Source: Clostridia bacterium (GTDB taxonomy: Bacteria > Bacillota > Clostridia > Christensenellales > Borkfalkiaceae). From it: a stretch of 13,608 nt of DNA. The notes below the pieces were generated by a model. The model had not been told where the DNA came from and ran no database searches. It saw nothing but the letters and a program-made list of their open reading frames with translations. Below are positions 7,621-13,608 of this stretch, piece by piece (positions within the stretch are counted from its first letter, which is position 1; the number at the start of each line of letters is the position of its first letter). The DNA is taken from contig JAIEAS010000282.1 in NCBI GenBank assembly GCA_029071285.1, positions 1-13,608 on the forward strand, written 5' to 3'. The position numbers and the translations under genes are program-made.

Positions 7621-8568
7621 GCTGAGAACGAATTTGAAGAAGACGAAAAAACCGAACAGCCGCAGGACGAACAGCTGAAAGAGATTGAAGAAGCCGAGCG
7701 GCTGCAGGACAAAAAAGATAACCGCATCGCCTGGCTGCGTTTTGCGTTAATTCATATAGCGGTGTTAATTCCGTTAGCAACCGGTCTGGGTTGCCTTATA
7801 GGCGGCACTAACTCCGACAACAATACTCTGGCTTTCACCGGTAAAATCGTGCTGGAAGCGGGCGTTCCCTCGGTGATGGCAATACTCGTAGCAGCATTGC
7901 TTATATGGAAATTCCGCCGCAGAAAGCCGAAGACTGATACTGCCGACGAAAACGGCAATGAGGCTAACGGGGAAACGCCGTCCCAGAGAGAGCGCGAGCA
8001 GGAAATGATAAACGCAGTCAACAGCACCTACCAGATGGCAAGCCGCGCTAATATGGCTGAATATGAAGTTGAGAGCGTTCAGGAAGGAATGAAACACGCT
8101 CCCAGATGGGGCATCGCATTAGGGCTTACTTTTTTCTTTTCTCTCCTTGCCCTTCTTATCGCTGCAACCGTTTTGCTCATAAAGCATATTTTCGTCGGCG
8201 CGATAGTATGCGCCGCAATAGTCGGCGTCGTCCTTATTTCGACTTTTATTATCACGGCGGTAAGCCGCGCAAGAGCAATGAACGGCGATATCAGAAAAGC
8301 CAAAAAAATTACCGAAGGCACGGTCAAAGCTTGCTTTATGATAGGTACTGCCACGACGCGGACGGGCGGAATGCGCCATAGTCCCAATACGGGAACCGTG
8401 CGCATACACAGCGTTACTTACAGAGTAATCGTTACCGCAGACGGCGAAGAATACGGCGCGTATTCAAAGAATTTTTATGAAACCGGTGAAAAGGTAACCG
8501 TTGCCGTTATGGGCAAAAGCCGTGCAAAAATTGTTGAAGCCGAGCCCGAAAAAACCGAAACCGAATAA
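7618..8568 (+). CDS. Four-segment membrane protein of unknown function with a C-terminal beta domain
   Basis: I do not recognise this 316-residue protein. It opens with a strongly acidic, Glu/Gln-rich cytoplasmic tail (1-36). Two membrane segments follow (about 38-62 and 76-98), then a polar, positively starting loop of about 65 residues rich in Glu/Asn. Two more membrane segments lie at about 164-188 and 190-214. The C-terminal part (about 230-308) is a soluble, beta-rich domain with the flow ITEGTVKACF, VRIHSVTYRVIVTADGEEY and GEKVTVAVMGKSRAKIVE. That pattern resembles the small beta-barrel (OB/NfeD- or DUF3592-like) modules found after membrane helices, but this is a look-alike judgement only. 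A short acidic tail ends the protein. Both ends should be cytoplasmic. It is monocistronic, with its own promoter and a shared downstream terminator. Translation starts at TTG behind GAGGT. Its position after spoIIE does not prove a sporulation role, because its promoter looks vegetative. Confidence 0.8.
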   Translation: MAENEFEEDEKTEQPQDEQLKEIEEAERLQDKKDNRIAWLRFALIHIAVLIPLATGLGCLIGGTNSDNNTLAFTGKIVLEAGVPSVMAILVAALLIWKFRRRKPKTDTADENGNEANGETPSQREREQEMINAVNSTYQMASRANMAEYEVESVQEGMKHAPRWGIALGLTFFFSLLALLIAATVLLIKHIFVGAIVCAAIVGVVLISTFIITAVSRARAMNGDIRKAKKITEGTVKACFMIGTATTRTGGMRHSPNTGTVRIHSVTYRVIVTADGEEYGAYSKNFYETGEKVTVAVMGKSRAKIVEAEPEKTETE

Positions 8569-8590
8569 ACGGAAATATAAGCGCAGAAAT

Positions 8591-8624
8591 AAAAAACTCC
8601 CGAACGAACCGTTCGGGAATTTTT
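8591..8624. terminator. Bidirectional Rho-independent terminator between convergent genes
   Basis: TCCCGAACG (8598-8606) and CGTTCGGGA (8610-8618) form a perfect 9-bp stem with an AAC loop. Six A lie on the left and a run of T from 8620 on the right, so it can stop transcription in both directions. It serves the 7618-8568 gene and malQ; the T-run abuts the malQ stop codon at 8625. Confidence 0.92.
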
Positions 8625-10124
8625 TTATCTTTTATATTGGTCAATCATTTTTCTGAATATCGCTATATGCCGTCTGTCGGGCATACTTTCAAGTCTGAAC
8701 TGCCAGTTGCCAGAAGGGGTTGACGGAACGTTCATTCTCGCATCCGTGCCGAGCGCCAATATATCCTGCACGGGTATAATCGCTACCCCCGCCTTGGAAG
8801 CCAGAGCGCACGCGTTAATTGCAAGCACCGCGTCTTCGCGCGAGGCTATGGGGATTGCCGCCTTTACGCTTGCGAGCGCCGCACGGAGCTTTGTTTTGAA
8901 CTGTCTGAACTCCTCCTCCGACATTTCGCTTAAAAATCCAAGAGTCGTGTCGTTGTCGTGCGTGCCCGTATAAATTACGGAATCCTCTTCAACGTTTTTG
9001 GGAAGATAGGGATTGTCCTCCGAGCCGTCGAACGCGAACTGCAAAATTTTCATTCCGGGGAAGCCCGTTCTCGTTCTCAGTTTGGTTACCGAGGCGTCTA
9101 CAATTCCCAAATCCTCTGCGATAATTTCCAAATCGCCGAGACGGCGTCTTATTTCGTTGAAAAGGCGCATACCCGGTCCGGGGAGCCACTCGCCCACTTC
9201 CGCCGTCTGCGCGTCCGCGGGGATTGCGTAGTACTTGTCCAGACCGCGGAAGTGGTCTATTCTTATAACGTCGAAAAGCTGCGCCGCCTTTGAAATTCTT
9301 TCAATCCACCAGTCGTAGTTGGCGGCGGACAGCGCATCCCAGTCGTACAGCGGGTTGCCCCAGAGCTGACCCTTCTCGGAGAAATAATCGGGCGGAACTC
9401 CCGCGACCGCGGTGGGCTTCAAATCCTCGTCAAGGCGGAAAAGCCCGCTGTTGCCCCAGACGTCGGAAGAATCGTACGCAACGTATAGGGGAATATCGCC
9501 GATAATTTTTATGCCGAGCGAGTTTACGTACTCTTTAAGCTTTTTCCACTGCTTTGCAAATATGAACTGAACGAACTGCCAAAAGAGGTAATCGCTTTTA
9601 TAAACCGACTGTTTAAACTCTGAAATGGCAAGATATTCCTTGCGCTTGTACGCGTCGGGAAACTCGTCAAACGTTCCGCCGAACCTCTCTTTGAGGGACA
9701 TAAAAAGGGCGTAATCCTCGTACTCCCCGCTCTCGACGAAGTCGGTAAACTCTCTGTTTTTTATATTGAAGCGCGCGTACGCAAGGCGCAGCAGCTTGTA
9801 TCTTTCGTTATAGAGCGAAGCGTAATCTATCCTGCCTGCGGGAGCTGAAGCGGACTGCAGTTCTTCCTCGTCGATAAGCCCCTCTTCTTTGAGGCTTTCC
9901 AGATCGATAAAATAGGGATTGCCAGAGTTGCAGCAGACCGACTGGTAGGGGCTGTCCCCGTAGCCCGTCTGCGTGAGGGGCAAAATCTGCCAGTACCTGA
10001 CGTGCGAGCTTTTTAAAAGGTCTGCAAACTCGTAAGCTTCCTTGCCGAGCGTTCCTATTCCGTATTTATTGGGCAGGGACGAAATGTGGCACAATACGCC
10101 CGCGCCCCTATTGAAATTATCCAT
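8625..10124 (-). CDS. malQ: 4-alpha-glucanotransferase (GH77, amylomaltase)
   Basis: MalQ transfers alpha-1,4-glucan segments between maltodextrins and releases glucose, in cytoplasmic glycogen or maltose metabolism. At 499 residues it is the standard size for short bacterial GH77 enzymes. Visible family blocks: GVLCHISSLPNKYGIGTLG (9-27) near the N-terminus, YWQILPLTQTGYGDSPYQS (44-62), the nucleophile region FDVIRIDHFRG with Asp290, the acid/base region IIAEDLG with Glu337, and YTGTHDNDTTLGF with the transition-state Asp390. The end carries the typical GTDARMNVPSTPSGNWQFR (459-477). All catalytic residues are present. It starts 15 bp after the dapL stop, with GGTG about 4 nt before the ATG, and no promoter or terminator is visible in the gap. 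It is therefore probably the last gene of the pyrG-dapL-malQ operon. Nothing around it points to a dedicated maltose locus. Confidence 0.97.
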   Translation of the reverse strand: MDNFNRGAGVLCHISSLPNKYGIGTLGKEAYEFADLLKSSHVRYWQILPLTQTGYGDSPYQSVCCNSGNPYFIDLESLKEEGLIDEEELQSASAPAGRIDYASLYNERYKLLRLAYARFNIKNREFTDFVESGEYEDYALFMSLKERFGGTFDEFPDAYKRKEYLAISEFKQSVYKSDYLFWQFVQFIFAKQWKKLKEYVNSLGIKIIGDIPLYVAYDSSDVWGNSGLFRLDEDLKPTAVAGVPPDYFSEKGQLWGNPLYDWDALSAANYDWWIERISKAAQLFDVIRIDHFRGLDKYYAIPADAQTAEVGEWLPGPGMRLFNEIRRRLGDLEIIAEDLGIVDASVTKLRTRTGFPGMKILQFAFDGSEDNPYLPKNVEEDSVIYTGTHDNDTTLGFLSEMSEEEFRQFKTKLRAALASVKAAIPIASREDAVLAINACALASKAGVAIIPVQDILALGTDARMNVPSTPSGNWQFRLESMPDRRHIAIFRKMIDQYKR

Positions 10125-10139
10125 TTATCACCAAAATTT

Positions 10140-11324
10140 TTACTTAGTTAAAAGCTTTTCTATCCGTAAAACCGCTTCCTTCGTGGCGGCTTCGTTTCCG
10201 AACGCCGTCAGGCGGAAAAATCCCTCACCGTTTTTGCCGAAGCCAGCGCCGGGCGTTCCGACAACCTGAGCGTTGTTTAAAAGGTAATCGAAAAATTCCC
10301 AGCTCTTCATTCCGTTCGGGCATTTCAGCCAGATATACGGAGAGTTTGCGCCGCCCGTGTACCAGATATTCAGTCTGTCCATACACTCGGCGATAACCTT
10401 AGCGTTGTTTTTATAGTAAGCTAAATTGCTTTTAATCTCCTTCTGACCCTGCGGGGTGAACACCGCCGCCGCGCCCTTCTGGACGATATACGGCACGCCG
10501 TTGAACTTAGTCGCCTGCCGTCTGAACCAAAGCTTGTTTGCGGAAACGCCGTCCTTTTTCAAATCGTGCGGAATTACGGTGTAACCGCAGCGCGTGCCCG
10601 TAAAGCCCGCCGTTTTCGAGAACGAGCAAAACTCTATCGCGCAGGTCTTTGCGCCGTTCACCTGAAAAATGGAACGGGCAAGTTTTTCATCAGAAATAAA
10701 GCACTCGTAAGCCGCGTCGTATAAAATTACCGCGCCTTTTTTATTTGCGTAGTCAACCCACTCTTTGAGCTGGTCTTTGGTGTAAGCCGCGCCCGTGGGA
10801 TTGTTGGGCGAACAGATATAAATTATATCCGCGTTCACCGAGTAATCGGGCATCGGCAAAAATCCGTTTTGCTCGTTTGCGTCGGCAAAAATAATTTTTC
10901 TGCCCGCCATAAGGTTGGTATCGACGTAAACGGGATAAACGGGGTCGGGCACCAGAACGACGTTATCCTTTGAAAAAATATCGAGGATATTGCCAAGGTC
11001 GGACTTCGCGCCGTCGGATACGAAAATTTCGCCGCTGTCTATCTGAACGCCGTTGGATAAATAATATCCGCGTATGCTGTCTCTTAAAAATGAATATCCC
11101 TCGTAAGGACCGTAGCCCTTGAAGCTTTCGGACTTCGACATATCGTCTACCGCACCGTGCATAGCCTTAATGACTTCGGACGCAAGGGGCAAAGTTACGT
11201 CGCCTATCCCGAGCTTTATTATTTTTTTATCGGGGTGTTTAGCGGCATAAGCCGAAACTCTGTCCGCAACCTCGGCAAACAGATAATTTTCGGCAATATC
11301 GTTGAAATTTTTATTGAAATTCAT
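10140..11324 (-). CDS. dapL: LL-diaminopimelate aminotransferase
   Basis: DapL is a PLP enzyme that converts tetrahydrodipicolinate and glutamate directly to LL-diaminopimelate, bypassing the acylated intermediates of the DapD/DapE route. This 394-residue protein fits the family length (about 390-410). It shows the class I/II aminotransferase fold motifs: LGIGDVTLPL (38-47), FKGYGPYEGY (68-77), SDGAKSDLGN (103-112), PDPVYPVY (126-133), CSPNNPTGAAY (171-181), LYDAAYECFI (201-210), the PLP-lysine loop SFSKTAGFTGTRCGY (234-248; Lys237) and FFRLTAFG (369-376) with the substrate-carboxylate Arg371. The KGYGPYEG and DGAKSD blocks separate DapL from ordinary aspartate aminotransferases. The start lies 6 bp after the pyrG stop, and the AGGA ribosome binding site overlaps that stop, which suggests translational coupling. 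Its pathway partner dapF lies just beyond pyrG. Confidence 0.96.
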   Translation of the reverse strand: MNFNKNFNDIAENYLFAEVADRVSAYAAKHPDKKIIKLGIGDVTLPLASEVIKAMHGAVDDMSKSESFKGYGPYEGYSFLRDSIRGYYLSNGVQIDSGEIFVSDGAKSDLGNILDIFSKDNVVLVPDPVYPVYVDTNLMAGRKIIFADANEQNGFLPMPDYSVNADIIYICSPNNPTGAAYTKDQLKEWVDYANKKGAVILYDAAYECFISDEKLARSIFQVNGAKTCAIEFCSFSKTAGFTGTRCGYTVIPHDLKKDGVSANKLWFRRQATKFNGVPYIVQKGAAAVFTPQGQKEIKSNLAYYKNNAKVIAECMDRLNIWYTGGANSPYIWLKCPNGMKSWEFFDYLLNNAQVVGTPGAGFGKNGEGFFRLTAFGNEAATKEAVLRIEKLLTK

Positions 11325-11333
11325 AATTTCCTA
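11325..11333 (-). promoter_or_regulatory. dapL ribosome binding site overlapping the pyrG stop codon
   Basis: On the minus strand the pyrG stop TAG (11333-11331) shares its last two bases with AGGA (11332-11329), which sits 4 nt before the dapL ATG. Ribosomes ending pyrG would arrive on the dapL start site. Confidence 0.75.
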
Positions 11334-12935
11334 CTTATTTTTGCTTTTATATTTTACCGCGTGCTTTATAAACTCACGGAAAATAGGGTGCGCGCTCTGG
11401 GGACGCGACTTGAATTCGGGATGGAACTGCACGCCGATATAAAAATCGTTTGCGGGAATTTCCACAGCTTCCACAAGCTTGCCGTCGGGGGAAGTGCCTG
11501 CAATTACCATACCCGCCTTTTCAATCTGTTCTCTGTAATCGTTGTTGAACTCGTATCTGTGGCGGTGGCGTTCGGAAACTTCGTCCTCGCCGTAAGCGGT
11601 CTTCATAATCTTTCCTAATACCTTGCAGGGATACGCGCCCAGACGCATAGTTCCGCCCATCTTAACGCCGTGCTGGTCGGGCATAAGGTCAATTACGCAG
11701 TTTTTGGACTCGGGATTGAACTCGGACGAGTTTGCGTCCTTTAAACCCAAAACGTTTCTCGCGTACTCGATAACCGCGGTCTGCATACCTAAGCATATTC
11801 CGAGATAGGGAATATTGTTCTCGCGCGCGTATTTTGCGCAGATAATTTTTCCCTCAACTCCGCGGTTGCCGAAGCCGCCGGGGACCAGAATTCCGTCAAC
11901 GTCCGCAAAAATCTTTTTGACGTTGCCCTTTTCAATCTCTTCCGTGTCAACCCACTTTATTTCAACCTTTGCGGAATTTTCGTAACCCGCGTGCGCGAGC
12001 GCTTCCGCGACCGAAAGATACGCGTCGTGAAGCTGAACGTATTTTCCGCAGAGAGCGATTTTAACAACCTTGTCGCGCGCCTTTATGCGCTGCAGCATTT
12101 TGTTCCACTCGGTCAAATCTATAACGCGGGGGTCGAGCTTCAGCCTCTTGCACACGATTTCGGAGAACCTGCTCTCTTCGAGCATAATGGGGCACTCGTA
12201 CAGAACGGGCAGAGTCATATTCTCGATACAGCACTCGGGCTCGACGTTACAGAACATTGCAATCTTTGCCTTAATTTCTTCGGGCAGAGGAGCGTCCACG
12301 CGCGGTATTATAATATCGGGGTTAATTCCCATACCCTGCAGCTCTTTTACCGAGTGCTGGGTGGGCTTTGATTTGAATTCTTCCGAACCCGAAATATAGG
12401 GAACGAGGGTTACGTGAATGAAGCAGCAGTTGTCCCTGCCCACTTCTCTTGCAACCTGTCTGATAGCTTCTATAAACGGCTGGCTTTCGATATCGCCGAT
12501 AGTGCCGCCGATTTCGGTTATGACGACGTCCGCGTTCGAAGTTTTGCCGACGTTGTAGATAAAGGTCTTAATCTCGTTGGTAACGTGAGGAATTACCTGC
12601 ACGGTCTGACCGAGGTATTCGCCGTTGCGCTCCTTGTTTAAAACGTTCCAGTACACCTTGCCCGTGGTGAGGTTGGAGTATCTGTTCAGATTTTCGTCGA
12701 TAAAACGCTCGTAATGGCCCAGGTCGAGGTCGGTTTCCGCGCCGTCGTCGGTTACGAAAACTTCGCCGTGCTGATAGGGGCTCATAGTGCCGGGGTCGAT
12801 GTTGATATAGGGGTCGAGCTTCTGCGAAGCAACCTTATATCCCCTGCACTTTAAAAGTCTGCCGAGCGACGCGGCGGTAATGCCTTTACCTAAACCCGAA
12901 ACTACGCCGCCTGTTACGAAAATGTACTTTGTCAT
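11331..12935 (-). CDS. pyrG: CTP synthase
   Basis: CTP synthase makes CTP from UTP, ATP and glutamine in the cytoplasm. The 534-residue length is typical. The N-terminal amidoligase domain (about 1-270) has the P-loop [11 protein letters not shown] (9-19), [16 protein letters not shown] (38-53), the metal-site Asp71 and [16 protein letters not shown] (139-154). The C-terminal class I glutamine amidotransferase domain (about 290-530) has PGGFGNRG (352-359), GICLGMQ with nucleophile Cys381, GGTMRLG (427-433) and [12 protein letters not shown] with His505 and Glu507. All catalytic residues are present. The ATG at 12935 follows AAGGA by about 9 nt. A strong promoter lies just upstream. The predicted transcript start lacks the GGGC run used for reiterative-transcription control of Bacillus pyrG, so that mechanism is not supported. 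It heads the pyrG-dapL-malQ operon. Confidence 0.99.
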   Translation of the reverse strand: MTKYIFVTGGVVSGLGKGITAASLGRLLKCRGYKVASQKLDPYINIDPGTMSPYQHGEVFVTDDGAETDLDLGHYERFIDENLNRYSNLTTGKVYWNVLNKERNGEYLGQTVQVIPHVTNEIKTFIYNVGKTSNADVVITEIGGTIGDIESQPFIEAIRQVAREVGRDNCCFIHVTLVPYISGSEEFKSKPTQHSVKELQGMGINPDIIIPRVDAPLPEEIKAKIAMFCNVEPECCIENMTLPVLYECPIMLEESRFSEIVCKRLKLDPRVIDLTEWNKMLQRIKARDKVVKIALCGKYVQLHDAYLSVAEALAHAGYENSAKVEIKWVDTEEIEKGNVKKIFADVDGILVPGGFGNRGVEGKIICAKYARENNIPYLGICLGMQTAVIEYARNVLGLKDANSSEFNPESKNCVIDLMPDQHGVKMGGTMRLGAYPCKVLGKIMKTAYGEDEVSERHRHRYEFNNDYREQIEKAGMVIAGTSPDGKLVEAVEIPANDFYIGVQFHPEFKSRPQSAHPIFREFIKHAVKYKSKNK

Positions 12936-12967
12936 AAACCGTTTTCCTTTGAATATTAATCTTATCT

Positions 12968-12996
12968 ATTATAACACGTACGACGGATAAATGCAA
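12968..12996 (-). promoter_or_regulatory. Extended -10 sigmaA-like promoter of the pyrG operon
   Basis: Minus-strand TTGCAT (12991-12996) and a perfect TATAAT (12968-12973) are spaced by 17 bp, with TG plus one base ahead of the -10 box. The predicted start near 12961 gives a leader of about 26 nt containing AAGGA. It is the only clear promoter seen for pyrG, dapL and malQ. Confidence 0.8.
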
Positions 12997-13010
12997 TATT
13001 TACCGCCGTA
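12979..13010. repeat. 32-bp imperfect inverted repeat over the pyrG -35 box
   Basis: The outer arms TACGACGG and CCGCCGTA and the inner arms TAAAT/ATTTA form a dyad around a 5-base centre. It needs one single-base bulge and one mismatch (one G-U in the minus-strand RNA). The pyrG -35 hexamer lies across the centre and one arm. It could be an operator or a weak end-of-dapF hairpin; the minus-strand copy has no T-run after it. Confidence 0.55.
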
Positions 13011-13024
13011 TAATTTATTTTACC

Positions 13025-13608
13025 TTAAATTTCTATTTCGCCCGTAAATACGAGCTCCGCGGGTCCCGTCATAGTCACCGTTTCGTCGGTGTAAACCACT
13101 TTAAGTTCGCCGCCCTTCAATTTAACGGTTACCTCTTTTCCCTTTTCGCAGAAGCCGTTCAGACAGCTTGCAACAACCGCCGCGCACGCGCCCGTGCCGC
13201 AGGCGAGAGTTTCTCCGCTGCCGCGCTCCCATACGCGCATTTGTATGGTGCTTTTATCGATTACCTTTACGAACTCGGTATTTATCCTGTCGGGGAAAGC
13301 CGCGTGGTTTTCAAATCTGGGTCCGATTTTTTCAAGTTCGGTTTTATCGGGGTCCTGAAATACGACGCAGTGCGGATTGCCCATTGAAACGAGAGTTACC
13401 CGAAACTTTTCGCCGTCAACCTCAAGCGGCGCGTCCACTACTTTTTCACCCTTAAATGTTGAAGGGATTTTTTCGCCGTTTAACACTGTCGCGCCCATAT
13501 CGACTTTTGCATAAGCAACTTTGCCTTTTTTGTCGAGCGTGAATTCAAGTGTTTTTACGCCAGAAAGCGTTTCAACGCGACATACGTTGCCGCTAACGTA
13601 GCCCAAAT
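13025..13608 (-). CDS. dapF: Diaminopimelate epimerase, C-terminal part (cut by window edge)
   Basis: DapF interconverts LL- and meso-diaminopimelate using two cysteines as acid and base, for lysine and peptidoglycan synthesis. Only the C-terminal 193-194 residues are inside the window; the family is about 270-280 residues, so roughly 85-95 residues, including the first catalytic Cys, lie beyond the right edge. Visible blocks, numbered from base 13606: VETLSGVKTLEF (11-22), VSMGNPHCVVF (73-83), the substrate-binding ERGSGETLACGTGACA (127-142) with the second catalytic Cys136, and the closing GPAELVFTGEIEI. The TTG at 13606 is an internal Leu codon, not the true start. The gene ends 51 bp before the pyrG -10 box; no classical terminator separates them, only an imperfect dyad, so readthrough into pyrG is possible. 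Its partner dapL lies one gene downstream. Confidence 0.95.
   Translation of the reverse strand, partial: LGYVSGNVCRVETLSGVKTLEFTLDKKGKVAYAKVDMGATVLNGEKIPSTFKGEKVVDAPLEVDGEKFRVTLVSMGNPHCVVFQDPDKTELEKIGPRFENHAAFPDRINTEFVKVIDKSTIQMRVWERGSGETLACGTGACAAVVASCLNGFCEKGKEVTVKLKGGELKVVYTDETVTMTGPAELVFTGEIEI

Noticed and set aside
7774..8405. Several overlapping open frames of 90-108 codons opposite the 316-residue membrane protein
   Set aside because: The sense gene has a promoter, ribosome binding site, plausible membrane topology and a terminator; the antisense frames have none of these.
11157..11618. A 153-codon open frame on the plus strand across the dapL/pyrG junction
   Set aside because: It overlaps two well-conserved genes on the other strand and shows no family features; it is a by-product of their codon use.
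11991..12371. A 126-codon open frame on the plus strand inside pyrG
   Set aside because: It is antisense to the conserved CTP synthase, with no start signal and no recognisable motifs.
12936..12967. A Bacillus-type pyrG leader attenuator
   Set aside because: The predicted transcript start lacks a GGGC run, and the short leader has no room for a terminator hairpin.
13604..13608. TTG at 13606 as the true dapF start
   Set aside because: The protein would lack about a third of the family length, including the first catalytic Cys; the frame is open at the window edge, so the gene continues outside.
1..13608. Repeated TTTTAAA-like strings across the window, considered as an uptake or regulatory motif
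   Set aside because: They occur mostly within genes as Leu-TTA/TTT next to AAA/AAC codons in the coding strand and show no fixed spacing or context.
1..13608. CRISPR arrays, tRNA or rRNA genes, insertion sequences, prophage genes
   Set aside because: I saw no regularly spaced repeats, no transposase or integrase-like protein, and no stable RNA gene on either strand.

Overview
The window comes from a low-to-mid GC, Gram-positive, probably endospore-forming bacterium of the Clostridia type. The support is an intact spoIIE-family gene, a HelD-type RNA polymerase-recycling factor, sigmaA-like promoters with extended -10 elements, Rho-independent terminators, and a DapL/DapF route to meso-diaminopimelate. 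Nothing fixes the genus. Lineages such as Christensenellales-like gut Clostridia would fit, but that is an inference. No rRNA, tRNA, CRISPR array, insertion sequence or phage gene was seen.

Layout, left to right. (1) 1-3652, minus strand: a helD-like gene (1268-3652) followed 45 bp later by the start of a very large DUF4011-type SF1 helicase gene, cut by the left edge. A well-formed promoter sits just before helD, so the two helicase genes probably form one transcript. (2) 3754-5058, minus strand: a solitary two-membrane-segment protein with the architecture of Wzz/chain-length determinant proteins. It has its own consensus promoter and a strong terminator. (3) 5237-7504, plus strand: spoIIE, diverging from the Wzz-like gene across a 178-bp AT-rich region. 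(4) 7618-8568, plus strand: a four-segment membrane protein of unknown function, starting with TTG behind a good ribosome binding site. (5) 8625-13608, minus strand: malQ, dapL and pyrG packed into one probable operon that starts at a strong promoter ahead of pyrG. The 3' two thirds of dapF lies upstream and is cut by the right edge.

How the genes relate. DapL makes LL-diaminopimelate and DapF epimerises it to the meso form used in peptidoglycan and lysine synthesis; only pyrG (CTP synthesis) lies between them. malQ (glycogen/maltodextrin glucan transfer) is the last gene of that operon. SpoIIE is the phosphatase that activates sigmaF in the forespore. The helD/DUF4011 pair joins a transcription-recycling motor to a huge helicase of a family seen in nuclease-linked and defence contexts.

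Most of the window is ordinary chromosome. The best candidates for something new are the helD-DUF4011 pair, where the large protein carries a transglutaminase-like region whose usual Cys and His appear replaced; the odd SpoIIE start, which has no Shine-Dalgarno sequence and lies in a small hairpin; a 32-bp dyad over the pyrG -35 box; and the unassigned membrane protein at 7618-8568.
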